From NCBI RefSeq assembly GCF_031157275.1, contig NZ_JAVIFW010000008.1:186001-250000 (forward strand): a stretch of 64,000 bases of DNA, written 5' to 3'. The notes under the pieces were generated by a model that was not told the DNA's origin, ran no database searches, and saw only the letters and a list, made by a program, of their open reading frames with translations. Of this stretch, positions 50,890 through 59,896 are shown one piece after another (the first letter of the stretch is position 1; every line of letters starts with the position of its first letter). Made by a program: the position numbers and the translations under genes. This DNA comes from Streptomyces sp. LHD-70. Lineage in GTDB: Bacteria; Actinomycetota; Actinomycetes; Streptomycetales; Streptomycetaceae.

Positions 50890-51912
50890 TCAGTACTGCT
50901 CGGTCTCCACGAAACCGGCGTCCGCGTCGTCGTCCGCGCCGAAGGCGTCCGCGGCGGCGGTCGGGTCGAAGCCGGGAGGCGAGTCCTTGAGCGCCAGGCC
51001 CATGCCCGCCAGCTTCGCCTTGACCTCGTCGATCGACTTCGCACCGAAGTTGCGGATGTCGAGCAGGTCGGCCTCGGAACGAGCCACGAGCTCACCCACG
51101 GAGTGGATGCCCTCGCGCTTGAGGCAGTTGTACGACCGAACGGTGAGCTCGAGCTCCTCGATCGGCAGCGCCAGATCGGCGGCCAGGGCGGCGTCCGTCG
51201 GGGACGGGCCCATGTCGATGCCCTCGGCGTCGATGTTGAGCTCGCGGGCCAGACCGAACAGCTCGACCAGGGTCTTGCCGGCGGACGCCATGGCGTCACG
51301 CGGGCGCATGGCCTGCTTGGTCTCGACGTCGACGATCAGCTTGTCGAAGTCGGTGCGCTGCTCGACACGCGTGGCCTCGACCTTGTACGTGACCTTGAGA
51401 ACCGGCGAGTAGATGGAGTCGACCGGGATACGACCGATCTCCTGGCCCACCTGCTTGTTCTGCACGGCGGAGACGTAACCGCGACCGCGCTCGACGGTCA
51501 GCTCCATCTCCAGCTTGCCCTTGCCGTTGAGCGTGGCGAGGACCAGGTCGGGGTTGTGCACCTCGACACCGGCCGGGGGCGCGATGTCGGCGGCGGTGAC
51601 CAGACCCGGGCCCTGCTTGCGCAGGTACATCACGACCGGCTCGTCGTGCTCCGAGGAGACGACCAGCTGCTTGATGTTGAGGATGAGGTCGGTGACGTCC
51701 TCCTTGACGCCCGGCACGGTGGTGAACTCGTGCAGGACACCGTCGATCCGGATGCTGGTGACAGCAGCGCCGGGGATCGACGAGAGGAGGGTACGGCGGA
51801 GGGAGTTGCCGAGGGTGTAGCCGAAGCCCGGCTCCAGCGGCTCGATCACGAACCGGGAGCGGAATTCGTCGACGACCTCTTCGGTCAACGAGGGACGCTG
51901 AGCAATCAGCAT
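50890..51912 (-). CDS. rpoA: RNA polymerase alpha subunit
   Basis: 340 residues. N-terminal dimerisation domain (FVIEPLEPGFGYTLGNSLRR) and C-terminal DNA/activator-binding domain with RSYNCLKREGIHSVGELVAR and NFGAKSIDEVKAKL. Full length; acidic tail. Between rpsK and rplQ without rpsD, the Streptomyces arrangement. Confidence 0.98.
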   Translation of the reverse strand: MLIAQRPSLTEEVVDEFRSRFVIEPLEPGFGYTLGNSLRRTLLSSIPGAAVTSIRIDGVLHEFTTVPGVKEDVTDLILNIKQLVVSSEHDEPVVMYLRKQGPGLVTAADIAPPAGVEVHNPDLVLATLNGKGKLEMELTVERGRGYVSAVQNKQVGQEIGRIPVDSIYSPVLKVTYKVEATRVEQRTDFDKLIVDVETKQAMRPRDAMASAGKTLVELFGLARELNIDAEGIDMGPSPTDAALAADLALPIEELELTVRSYNCLKREGIHSVGELVARSEADLLDIRNFGAKSIDEVKAKLAGMGLALKDSPPGFDPTAAADAFGADDDADAGFVETEQY

Positions 51913-51972
51913 GTTGCGTTCCTTCAGTCAGGGGCACCCGCTATTTGATGCCCGACTAGCACTACAAGGGTA

Positions 51973-52006
51973 CGGGCGGCACGACCCGAAAGAGCCGTAC
52001 CGCCCG
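51973..52006. terminator. Hairpin between rpsK and rpoA
   Basis: CGGGCGGCACG (51973-51983) and CGTACCGCCCG (51996-52006) pair with one mismatch. It could attenuate between rpsK and rpoA, in the place where rpsD lies in other bacteria. Confidence 0.55.
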
Positions 52007-52043
52007 AAATCCTCAGACCAAGCGGCCTGCGACGACCCGAAGG

Positions 52044-52448
52044 TCAGACGCGGCGACGCTTGGGCGGACGGCAGCCGTTGTGCGGGGTCGGCGTGACGTC
52101 CTGGATCGAGCCGACCTCGAGGCCGGTGGCCTGCAGGGAGCGGATGGCGGTCTCACGACCGGAACCCGGGCCCTTGACGAAGACGTCGACCTTGCGCATG
52201 CCGTGCTCCTGCGCGCGGCGGGCAGCCGACTCGGCGGCCATCTGCGCGGCGAACGGCGTGGACTTGCGCGAGCCCTTGAAGCCGACGTGGCCGGCGGAGG
52301 CCCACGAGATCACGTTGCCGGTCGGGTCCGTGATGGACACGATCGTGTTGTTGAACGTGCTCTTGATGTGCGCGTGGCCGTGAGCGACGTTCTTCTTTTC
52401 CTTGCGGCGCACCTTCTTGGCAGCGCCCTGACGACCCTTGGGGGGCAT
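52044..52448 (-). CDS. rpsK: 30S ribosomal protein S11
   Basis: 134 residues. Platform protein S11: HIKSTFNNTIVSITDPTGN, FKGSRKSTPFAAQMAAE and the end DVTPTPHNGCRPPKRRRV. 69 bp after rpsM. Confidence 0.98.
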   Translation of the reverse strand: MPPKGRQGAAKKVRRKEKKNVAHGHAHIKSTFNNTIVSITDPTGNVISWASAGHVGFKGSRKSTPFAAQMAAESAARRAQEHGMRKVDVFVKGPGSGRETAIRSLQATGLEVGSIQDVTPTPHNGCRPPKRRRV

Positions 52449-52517
52449 CTATAACTCCTACGGGGAGGTGGTCGGTCCTACAGCGAAGACCGCTGGTGAA
52501 GCGTTGTCCGCTGAGGA

Positions 52518-52898
52518 CTACTTCTTGCCCGGCTTCTTCTTGCCGGCGATGGCGCGACGCGGGCCCTTGCGGGTGCGGGCGTTGGTGCTGGTGCGCTGAC
52601 CGTGCACGGGCAGGCCACGACGGTGGCGGATGCCCGCGTAGCAGCCGATCTCGATCTTGCGGCGGATGTCGCCCTGGATCTCGCGACGGAGGTCACCCTC
52701 GGTCTGGATGTTGGCGTCCACGTACTCGCGGATCTTGACCAGGTCCTCTTCGGCCAGGTCACGAACGCGGGTGTTCGGGTTCACGCCGGTGGCGGCCAGC
52801 GTCTGCTGGGAGAGCGTCCGGCCAATACCGAACACGTAGGTGAGGGCGACCTCCACGCGCTTTTCGCGCGGGATGTCAACACCGGAAACGCGTGCCAT
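52518..52898 (-). CDS. rpsM: 30S ribosomal protein S13
   Basis: 126 residues. Head protein S13: ARVSGVDIPREKRVEVALTY at the start, GIRHRRGLPVHGQRTSTNAR and a lysine-rich end. Follows rpmJ after about 200 bp. Confidence 0.98.
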   Translation of the reverse strand: MARVSGVDIPREKRVEVALTYVFGIGRTLSQQTLAATGVNPNTRVRDLAEEDLVKIREYVDANIQTEGDLRREIQGDIRRKIEIGCYAGIRHRRGLPVHGQRTSTNARTRKGPRRAIAGKKKPGKK

Positions 52899-53097
52899 TT
52901 AATGGCTCCAGTTGATTCTTCGGAGGTCTTCCACAGGGCCGCTCCCGCCCGCCGTCCACCTCTCTACGAGGCTTCGGTACGAACCGGGTCCCCGGCCTCC
53001 GACCGGGGGTGTCGCCCTCCATCACTGAAGAGAGGCGGGTCCTGCGTATGTACGTATCGCTATGCGTCGCGCGAAGATCTGCGGATGCAGACCTGCG

Positions 53098-53211
53098 TCA
53101 GCCCTGGCGCTGCTTGTGGCGCGGGTTGTCGCAGATGATCATGACTCGGCCGTGACGGCGAATCACCCTGCACTTGTCGCAGATCTTCTTGACGCTCGGC
53201 TTGACCTTCAT
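53098..53211 (-). CDS. rpmJ: 50S ribosomal protein L36
   Basis: 37 residues, read directly from the sequence: starts MKVKPSVKKICDKCRVIRRH and ends KQRQG. The zinc-binding CxxC, Cys and His of the C+ form are present (ICDKC, IICDNPRH). It lies between infA and rpsM as in other bacteria. Confidence 0.96.
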   Translation of the reverse strand: MKVKPSVKKICDKCRVIRRHGRVMIICDNPRHKQRQG

Positions 53212-53271
53212 TGGGTGAGGTTCTCCGGGTCAGGTGCCACCACCCCGCCAGGAGCGGGATGCAGGCAAGAT

Positions 53272-53493
53272 CTACTTGTACCGGTAGACGATCCGGCCAC
53301 GCGTCAGGTCGTACGGAGACAGCTCCACCACGACCCGGTCGTCAGGGAGGATGCGGATGTAGTGCATGCGCATCTTGCCGCTGATATGTGCCAGGACCTG
53401 GTGGCCGTTCTGGAGCTCGACCTTGAACATGGCGTTCGGCAGAGACTCGACGACAGTGCCCTCGATCTCGATGGCACCTTGCTTCTTGGCCAC
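53272..53493 (-). CDS. infA: Translation initiation factor IF-1
   Basis: 73 residues. OB-fold factor that occupies the ribosomal A site: KKQGAIEIEGTVVESLPNAM, GHQVLAHISGKMRMHYIRI and the ending RGRIVYRYK. First gene of the infA-rpmJ-rpsM-rpsK-rpoA-rplQ series; a promoter is likely in 53494-53669, a gap with short GACATGC repeats. Confidence 0.98.
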   Translation of the reverse strand: MAKKQGAIEIEGTVVESLPNAMFKVELQNGHQVLAHISGKMRMHYIRILPDDRVVVELSPYDLTRGRIVYRYK

Positions 53494-53669
53494 GCTTTGC
53501 CCTTCGAATCGACTACCTTGATCGACTTCCTCGCTGGCCGCCCGTCTGACATGCGGTTTGACATGCAGACATGCGGATACACGAGAGCCGACGAGTCAGT
53601 CTACGTCAGAGCACTCGGAAAGACGAATCCAGAGAGAATGCCCCGAACGGGAGATCCTTAAGCAGGCGA

Positions 53670-54506
53670 CTACGCCAGCGGGTCCGGAGCAGTCGTGATC
53701 CCGTACTCCGCGAGCTTCGCCTTTCCACCGTCGCGTGCGGTGAGGACCAGGGGGCCCTGCTCGGTCAGCGCGATCGAGTGCTCCCAGTGCGAGGACCAGG
53801 TGCCGTCGGTCGTGACCACCGTCCAGTCGTCCTCAAGCACATTCGTACGCGGTGTGCCGAGGCTCACCATCGGCTCGATGGCCAGGCACATGCCGGGCAC
53901 CAGCTTCGGGCCGCGGCCGCGCCGGCGCTCGACGTAGTTCAGGACGTGCGGGTCCATGTGCATCTGCGAGCCGATGCCGTGACCGCCGTAGTCCTCGACG
54001 ATGCCGTACTTACCGGTGGCCGGGCGGGGCTGGCGGCGGATGTAGGACTCGACGGCCTTGGAGATGTCGACCAGCCGGTTGCCGAGCTTCATCGCCGCGA
54101 GGCCGGCCCACATCGACTCCTCGGTGACCCGCGACAGCTCGATCAGCTCGGGCGCGTGCCCGGAACCCACGAACGCGGTGTACGCGGCGTCGCCGTGCCA
54201 GCCGTCGATGATCGCACCGCAGTCGATCGAGATGATGTCGCCGTCCGCCAGGACGACGTCCTCGCTCGGGATGCCGTGGACGACGACCTCGTTCTTGGAG
54301 GTGCAGATCGTGGCCGGGAAGCCGCCGTAGCCAAGGAAGTTGGACTTCGCGCCGTGCTCCGCGAGCACCTTGCGCGCCACATCGTCCAGGTCCTTCGTGG
54401 TGGCGCCCGGGACGGCCGCCTCGCGGGTGGCCTCGTGGATGGCGGCGACGACAAGGCCCGCCGCACGCATCTTCGCGATCTGCTCGGGAGTCTTGATCTC
54501 CACCAT
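53670..54506 (-). CDS. map: Methionine aminopeptidase type I
   Basis: 278 residues. Removes N-terminal Met from new proteins. Metal ligands: SIDCGAIIDGWHGDAAYT (two Asp), GHGIGSQMHMDP (His), AIEPM (Glu) and HWEHSIAL region. Start ATG at 54506 (MVEIKTPEQIAKMRAAG); the frame continues upstream without family sequence. A strong terminator separates it from adk, so it probably has its own promoter. Confidence 0.96.
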   Translation of the reverse strand: MVEIKTPEQIAKMRAAGLVVAAIHEATREAAVPGATTKDLDDVARKVLAEHGAKSNFLGYGGFPATICTSKNEVVVHGIPSEDVVLADGDIISIDCGAIIDGWHGDAAYTAFVGSGHAPELIELSRVTEESMWAGLAAMKLGNRLVDISKAVESYIRRQPRPATGKYGIVEDYGGHGIGSQMHMDPHVLNYVERRRGRGPKLVPGMCLAIEPMVSLGTPRTNVLEDDWTVVTTDGTWSSHWEHSIALTEQGPLVLTARDGGKAKLAEYGITTAPDPLA

Positions 54507-54573
54507 GACCTTGCTGTGCCTTCCGCCGCTGTTCTCGGTACTACCGCTGGATCTGATACCGCTGGATCTCAAC

Positions 54574-54612
54574 AGTACGGCCGCGGGACCCATAGGTCAC
54601 CGCGGCCGTACT
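54574..54612. terminator. Terminator after adk
   Basis: AGTACGGCCGCGG (54574-54586) and its exact complement (54600-54612) form a 13-bp stem, with an inner GACC/GGTC pair. It lies between the adk stop (54648) and the map start (54506). Confidence 0.9.
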
Positions 54613-54647
54613 TCTGCATGCTGCTCTGTGGTTGTGCCGCTCGGGTC

Positions 54648-55301
54648 CTAGGCGGACTTCTGCAGCGCCGCCATCGCCCGGTCCGTCACGTCGGCGACCT
54701 CGCCGAGCGCGGAGATGGTGACCACCAGGCCCTGGGCCCGGTAGTGGTCGATGATCGGCTCGGTCTCGCGGTGGTAGACCTCGAGACGCTTGCGTACGGT
54801 CTCTTCCTTGTCGTCACCGCGCTGGTACAGCTCGCCGCCGCAGACGTCGCAGACGCCCTCGGTCTTGGGCTGCTTGTACTCGACGTGGAAGACGTGGGCC
54901 GAGTCGTTGCGGCAGATGCGGCGGCCGGCGATGCGCTTGACCACCTCGTCCTCGGGGACCTCGAGGTCCAGGACCGCGTCCAGCTTCACACCGTCGACCT
55001 TGAGCGCCTCGTCGAGCGACTCGGCCTGCGAGACATTGCGGGGGAAGCCGTCGAGCAGGAAGCCGTTCCCGGCGTCCGGCTGCGCCATGCGGTCCTTCGC
55101 CATGCCGATGGTGACCTCGTCGGGAACCAGGTTGCCGGCATCCATGTAGGACTTGGCCAGCTTGCCCAGCTCCGTCTGCTGGCTGATGTTGGCGCGGAAC
55201 AGGTCGCCCGTGGAGATGTGCGGGATCGACAGGTTCTTGGCGAGGAACGCGGCCTGCGTTCCCTTGCCCGCACCGGGCGGTCCGACGAGGACGATACGCA
55301 T
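54648..55301 (-). CDS. adk: Adenylate kinase
   Basis: 217 residues. Interconverts ATP, AMP and ADP. P-loop GPPGAGKGTQAAFLA, AMP-binding HISTGDLFRANI and FPRNVSQAESLDE. The long LID holds a zinc-type Cys set (CRND ... CDVCG, three Cys plus Asp). The ATG shares its A with the secY stop (TGATG), giving tight coupling. Confidence 0.97.
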   Translation of the reverse strand: MRIVLVGPPGAGKGTQAAFLAKNLSIPHISTGDLFRANISQQTELGKLAKSYMDAGNLVPDEVTIGMAKDRMAQPDAGNGFLLDGFPRNVSQAESLDEALKVDGVKLDAVLDLEVPEDEVVKRIAGRRICRNDSAHVFHVEYKQPKTEGVCDVCGGELYQRGDDKEETVRKRLEVYHRETEPIIDHYRAQGLVVTISALGEVADVTDRAMAALQKSA

Positions 55302-56620
55302 CAGCGGAGGAACCCTTCGTAATTGCGCTGCTGGAGCTGGCTCTCGATCTGCTTCACGGTCTCCAGACCCACACCCACGATGATCAGGATGCTTGTCCCG
55401 CCGAACGGGAAGTTCTGGTTCGCTCCGAAGCCCGCCAACGCCATCGTCGGCACGAGAGCAATAAGGCCCAAGTACAGCGACCCCGGCCAGGTGATCCGGT
55501 TGAGCACGTAGCTCAGGTACTCAGCAGTGGGTCGGCCAGCCCGGATGCCCGGGATGAAGCCACCATACTTCTTCATGTTGTCCGCGACTTCCTCGGGGTT
55601 GAACGAGATAGCCACGTAGAAGAAGGCGAAAAAGACGATTAGAAGGAAGTAAAGCGTGATGTGCACCGGAGCGTCCGTTGGCTCCAGATTGTTCCGGATC
55701 CACTGGGCCCAACCGGCCTGAGAATTGCCGGAGAACTGCACGATCAACGCCGGAATGTAGAGCAGCGACGACGCGAAGATGACGGGAATCACACCCGCCT
55801 GGTTCACCTTCAGCGGGATGTACGTCGACGTCCCGCCGTAGGAACGGCGACCGATCATGCGCTTCGCATACTGCACAGGGATGCGGCGCTGCGCCTGCTC
55901 GACGAAGACGACCAGGCCGACCATGAACAGGCCCACCAGGATCACGGTGCCGAACTCGATCCAGCCGCCCGCGAGGTCACCCTGCTGCTTGATGGCCCAC
56001 AGGGCGCCGGGGAAGCCCGCCGCGATCGAGATGAACATCAGGATCGACATGCCGTTGCCGATGCCGCGGTCGGTGACGAGCTCGCCGAGCCACATCACCA
56101 CGGCCGTACCGGCGGTCATCGTGATGACCATGGTGATGGTCACGAAGATCGACTGGTCAGGAACGATCTCGCTGGCGACCGGGCAGCCCTGGAACAGAGC
56201 TCCGCTACGGGCGGTGGCGACGAGGCCGGTGCCCTGCAGAACGGCGAGGGCGACCGTCAGATAACGCGTGTACTGCGTGATCTTGGCCTGGCCCGACTGC
56301 CCTTCCTTCTTCAGCGCTTCAAGCCGCGGGATCACCACGGTCAACAGCTGCAGAATGATGCTCGCCGTGATGTACGGCATGATGCCCAACGCGAAAATGG
56401 TGATCTGGAGAAGCGCGCCACCACTGAACATGTTGACCAGCGACAGCAGACCCTGCTGACTCTGGTTCGCCTGGTCCATACAGACCTGGACGTTGGTATA
56501 GCTGACGCCCGGAATCGGGATGTGCGCACCGATCCGGTAGATCACGATCACGCCGAGTGTGAAGAGCAGCTTCTTGCGCAGGTCGGGCGTTTTGAACGCC
56601 CGGGCGAACGCGGTGAGCAC
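55301..56620 (-). CDS. secY: Preprotein translocase subunit SecY
   Basis: 439 residues. Ten-helix central channel of the Sec translocon. LLFTLGVIVIYRIGAHIPIP near the start, GIMPYITASIILQLL, and the C-terminal loops FMVGLVVFVEQAQRRIPVQY and NPEEVADNMKKYGGFIPGIR are typical. Preceded by a 235-bp gap with a terminator, so a promoter probably lies in 56621-56784. Confidence 0.98.
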   Translation of the reverse strand: MLTAFARAFKTPDLRKKLLFTLGVIVIYRIGAHIPIPGVSYTNVQVCMDQANQSQQGLLSLVNMFSGGALLQITIFALGIMPYITASIILQLLTVVIPRLEALKKEGQSGQAKITQYTRYLTVALAVLQGTGLVATARSGALFQGCPVASEIVPDQSIFVTITMVITMTAGTAVVMWLGELVTDRGIGNGMSILMFISIAAGFPGALWAIKQQGDLAGGWIEFGTVILVGLFMVGLVVFVEQAQRRIPVQYAKRMIGRRSYGGTSTYIPLKVNQAGVIPVIFASSLLYIPALIVQFSGNSQAGWAQWIRNNLEPTDAPVHITLYFLLIVFFAFFYVAISFNPEEVADNMKKYGGFIPGIRAGRPTAEYLSYVLNRITWPGSLYLGLIALVPTMALAGFGANQNFPFGGTSILIIVGVGLETVKQIESQLQQRNYEGFLR

Positions 56621-56784
56621 GGTGCCTCCTGCGACCCCCGCGCTACTGCGTCAGAGGTGACGGTCTTGAGGATCGACAAATACGTTTCAGGGCAAGAACC
56701 GCGCGGTGAGCCGTAAGCAGACCGCCCGGAAAGTAGCAAGTGCACGCCACCTTACCGGCGTACGTGCCCCCCTTGGAACGACCA

Positions 56785-56818
56785 ACCGGGGATGCCCCAT
56801 TTGTGAGGCATCCCCGGT
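56785..56818. terminator. Terminator after rplO
   Basis: ACCGGGGATGCC (56785-56796) and its exact complement (56807-56818) form a 12-bp stem, 38 bases past the rplO stop. It divides the spc ribosomal genes from secY-adk. Confidence 0.9.
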
Positions 56819-56855
56819 GGGATCGTTCAAGTCATCGCGACCTCGTCTGAGTTAC

Positions 56856-57311
56856 TCAGACGAGCTCGGTGACGGTACCGCCCGCGGCGGTGATCTTCTC
56901 CTTGGCGGAGCTGGAGACGGCGTCGACCGTCACCTGCAGCGCCACGGAGACCTCGCCCTGGCCCAGGACCTTGACGAGGCTGTTCTTGCGAACGGCACCC
57001 TTGGCCACGAGGCCCTCGACGGTGACCTCTCCACCCTCGGGGTAGAGCGCGGCCAGCTTGTCGAGGTTCACGACCTGGAACTCGGTCTTGAACGGGTTCT
57101 TGAAGCCCTTCAGCTTCGGGAGGCGCATGTGGAGGGGCATCTGGCCACCCTCGAAGCGCTCCGGAACCTGGTAACGGGCCTTCGTGCCCTTGGTACCACG
57201 ACCGGCCGTCTTACCCTTCGACGCCTCACCACGACCAACACGGGTCTTGGCGGTCTTGGCGCCGGGGGCCGGACGGAGGTTGTGGACCTTCAGCGGGTTC
57301 TGCTCCGCCAT
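56856..57311 (-). CDS. rplO: 50S ribosomal protein L15
   Basis: 151 residues. NPLKVHNLRPAPGAKTAKTR start and the RGTKGTKARYQVPERFEGGQ loop identify L15. It begins 1 bp after the rpmD stop region and ends the spc group. Confidence 0.98.
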   Translation of the reverse strand: MAEQNPLKVHNLRPAPGAKTAKTRVGRGEASKGKTAGRGTKGTKARYQVPERFEGGQMPLHMRLPKLKGFKNPFKTEFQVVNLDKLAALYPEGGEVTVEGLVAKGAVRKNSLVKVLGQGEVSVALQVTVDAVSSSAKEKITAAGGTVTELV

Positions 57312-57312
57312 G

Positions 57313-57495
57313 TCAGTCGACCTCCTCGACCGTCACGAGGTGGCGGACGGTCTGCACCATGCCGCGGAACTCGGGGCGGTCCTCCTTGACGACCTGCGTG
57401 TTGATGCCCTTGAGACCAAGGGAGCGCAGGGTGTCACGGTGGTTCTGCTTGCTGCCGATGTACGACTTCGTCTGCGTGATCTTGAGCTGTGCCAT
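57313..57495 (-). CDS. rpmD: 50S ribosomal protein L30
   Basis: 60 residues. Starts MAQLKITQTKSYIGSKQNHR. The ATG shares its A with the rpsE stop (TAATG). Ends LVTVEEVD. Confidence 0.98.
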   Translation of the reverse strand: MAQLKITQTKSYIGSKQNHRDTLRSLGLKGINTQVVKEDRPEFRGMVQTVRHLVTVEEVD

Positions 57496-58103
57496 TACGC
57501 AGCACCAGCCCCGGCACGTGCACGAAGCAGAGCCGCAGGCGCGACGTCCTCGAGCGGCAGACCACGGCGAGCCGCGATCTCCTCGGGACGCTGCAGACCC
57601 CTCAGGGCCTCCACGGTCGCGTGCACGATGTTGATCGCGTTCGACGAACCGAGCGACTTCGACAGGATGTCGTGAACGCCGGCGCACTCGAGCACCGCAC
57701 GCACCGGGCCACCGGCGATAACACCGGTACCGGGGGAAGCAGGCTTGAGCAGGACGACGCCCGCAGCCTTCTCGCCCGTGATCGGGTGCGGGATGGTGCC
57801 CTGGATACGGGGGACCTTGAAGAAGTGCTTCTTGGCCTCCTCAACACCCTTGGCGATGGCGGCCGGCACCTCCTTGGCCTTGCCGTAACCGACACCCACG
57901 GTGCCGTCACCATCGCCCACCACGACCAGCGCGGTGAAGCTGAAGCGACGACCACCCTTCACAACCTTGGCGACGCGGTTGATCGCGACAACGCGCTCAA
58001 CGTACGCGGTCTTCTCGGCGGCAGCAGCGCCACCGTCGCGACCCTTCCGGTCCCGCCGCTCGCCGCCACCGGCACCGCCACCGCGGCGCTGGGGTCCAGC
58101 CAT
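57495..58103 (-). CDS. rpsE: 30S ribosomal protein S5
   Basis: 202 residues. Core from YVERVVAINRVAKVVKGGRR, GYGKAKEVPAAIAKGVEEA and the end ALLRARAGAGAA. An N-terminal Gly/Arg-rich extension of about 30 residues is usual in Streptomyces. Confidence 0.98.
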   Translation of the reverse strand: MAGPQRRGGGAGGGERRDRKGRDGGAAAAEKTAYVERVVAINRVAKVVKGGRRFSFTALVVVGDGDGTVGVGYGKAKEVPAAIAKGVEEAKKHFFKVPRIQGTIPHPITGEKAAGVVLLKPASPGTGVIAGGPVRAVLECAGVHDILSKSLGSSNAINIVHATVEALRGLQRPEEIAARRGLPLEDVAPAALLRARAGAGAA

Positions 58104-58144
58104 TGGAATTACCTCTCTCTGTTTCCGCTAGCTACGGAACCGGC

Positions 58145-58528
58145 TCAGAACTTCAGGCCGGCTTCGCGGGCGGCGTCCGCCAGGGCGGCGATGCGCCCGG
58201 CGTACTGGTTACCACCACGGTCGAACACGACGGTCTCGACACCGGCGGCCTTGGCGCGCTCGGCAACCAGGGCGCCGACGGACTTGGCCTGCGCGGACTT
58301 GTCGCCCTCGCCACCGCGGATCGAAACGTCCAGGGTCGAAGCGGACGCGAGGGTGTGACCCTTCACGTCGTCGATGACCTGGGCGACGATGTTGCGGTTC
58401 GAGCGGGTGACGACCAGGCGCGGACGCTCCGCCGTACCGGAGATGCTCTTCCGGATACGGATGTGGCGACGCTTGATGGCAGCACGCTTGTAAGCGTCGC
58501 CCTTCAGGATCTTCTGCCCGTATGCCAT
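58145..58528 (-). CDS. rplR: 50S ribosomal protein L18
   Basis: 127 residues. 5S rRNA-binding L18; RIRKSISGTAERPRLVVTRS near residue 25 and VFDRGGNQYAGRIAALADAA at the end. 3 bp after rplF. Confidence 0.98.
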   Translation of the reverse strand: MAYGQKILKGDAYKRAAIKRRHIRIRKSISGTAERPRLVVTRSNRNIVAQVIDDVKGHTLASASTLDVSIRGGEGDKSAQAKSVGALVAERAKAAGVETVVFDRGGNQYAGRIAALADAAREAGLKF

Positions 58529-58531
58529 GGC

Positions 58532-59071
58532 TTACTTACCCGCCTTTCCGACCTTGCGGCGGATAACTTCGCCCTCGTACTTGACGCCCTTGGCCTTGTA
58601 CGGGTCGGGCTTGCGCAGCTTGCGGATGTTGGCCGCAACCTCGCCGACCTTCTGCTTGTCGATGCCCTCGACCGAGAACTTGGTCGGCGACTCGACCTTG
58701 AACGAGATGCCCTCGGGCGCCTCGATCAGGATCGGGTGGCTGTAGCCGAGCGAGAACTCCAGGTTGGAGCCCTTCGCCAGGACGCGGTAACCGACACCGC
58801 TGATCTCGAGCTTCTTCACGTAACCCTGGGTCACGCCGGTGATCATGTTCGCCACCAGCGTGCGGGACAGGCCGTGCAGGGCCTTGTTCTGACGCTCGTC
58901 GTTGGGGCGGGTGACGTTCAGGACGCCGTCCTCACCCTTGGCGATCTCGATCGGCGACACAACGGTGTGGGTCAGCGAGCCCTTGGGGCCCTTGACCTGG
59001 ACCGACTGGCCGTCGATGGTGACGTCCACTCCGGCGGGAACCGTGATGGGGAGCTTGCCAATACGCGACAT
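58532..59071 (-). CDS. rplF: 50S ribosomal protein L6
   Basis: 179 residues. SRIGKLPITVPAGVDVTIDG start and the C-terminal RKPDPYKAKGVKYEGEVIRR. Normal length. Confidence 0.98.
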   Translation of the reverse strand: MSRIGKLPITVPAGVDVTIDGQSVQVKGPKGSLTHTVVSPIEIAKGEDGVLNVTRPNDERQNKALHGLSRTLVANMITGVTQGYVKKLEISGVGYRVLAKGSNLEFSLGYSHPILIEAPEGISFKVESPTKFSVEGIDKQKVGEVAANIRKLRKPDPYKAKGVKYEGEVIRRKVGKAGK

Positions 59072-59095
59072 AGCTGTTTCCTCCGTTCCCTTCCG

Positions 59096-59494
59096 TTACC
59101 AGACGTAGGCGAGAACTTCTCCGCCTACGCCCTTCTTGCCTGCCTGCTGGCCGGTCAGGAGACCGTGCGACGTGGAGATGATCGCCACGCCGAGGCCGCC
59201 GAGGACCTTCGGCAGGTTGGTGGACTTCGCGTAAACCCGGAGACCGGGCTTGGAGATCCGCTTGATGCCCGCGATGGAGCGCTCACGGTTCGGGCCGAAC
59301 TTCAGCTCGAGGACGAGGTTCTTGCCGACCTCGGCGTCCTCGACCTTCCAGCCCGTGATGAAGCCCTCCTGCTGGAGGATCTCCGCGATGTGCGACTTGA
59401 TCTTGGAGTGCGGCATCGACACCTGGTCGTGATATGCCGAGTTCGCGTTCCGCAGACGCGTAAGCATGTCTGCGATCGGATCAGTCATGGTCAT
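59096..59494 (-). CDS. rpsH: 30S ribosomal protein S8
   Basis: 132 residues from the ATG at 59494 (MTMTDPIADMLTRLRNAN); eight upstream codons are not needed. End STSHGLLTGQQAGKKGVGGE is typical. A 211-bp gap to rpsZ upstream, with no gene seen, may hold extra regulation. Confidence 0.97.
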   Translation of the reverse strand: MTMTDPIADMLTRLRNANSAYHDQVSMPHSKIKSHIAEILQQEGFITGWKVEDAEVGKNLVLELKFGPNRERSIAGIKRISKPGLRVYAKSTNLPKVLGGLGVAIISTSHGLLTGQQAGKKGVGGEVLAYVW

Positions 59495-59705
59495 GAATTG
59501 GCCTTCGGCCTCTCTCACCGGGGTTTCCTGTATGCGCCATCCCTCTCCCCACTCAGAGGCAGGACGGGTGCGGCGCGGGGACCTACGGCGTAGTAAGTCG
59601 GTCAGGGCGGCAGAGCGCCCAACCCTCCTAGCCTAAGCCATGGAGAGAAGGGCCTCTGCCGACCCTTTGCTTACCGAGAGATCCGGGCAATCCCCAACTG
59701 GGGAA

Positions 59706-59891
59706 TTACCAGGAGCTCTTGGTCACGCCCGGCAGCTCGCCACGGTGAGCCATCTCACGGAGGCACACGCGGCACAGGCCGAACTTGCGGTACACGGAGT
59801 GCGGGCGGCCGCAGCGCTGGCAGCGGGTGTAGCCACGCACACCGAACTTGGGCTTACGAGCAGCCTTGGCAATGAGAGCCTTCTTCGCCAT
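59706..59891 (-). CDS. rpsZ: 30S ribosomal protein S14, zinc type
   Basis: 61 residues. Short S14 with two CxxC pairs (RCQRCGR and CRVC) binding zinc. The first 13 residues (MAKKALIAKAARK) are basic. A second, zinc-free S14 gene may exist elsewhere in such genomes. Confidence 0.97.
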   Translation of the reverse strand: MAKKALIAKAARKPKFGVRGYTRCQRCGRPHSVYRKFGLCRVCLREMAHRGELPGVTKSSW

Positions 59892-59896
59892 CTCGC

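Noticed and set aside
59495..59705. Extra small gene between rpsH and rpsZ
   Set aside because: Only short frames without ribosome sites or recognisable products are present in this gap.
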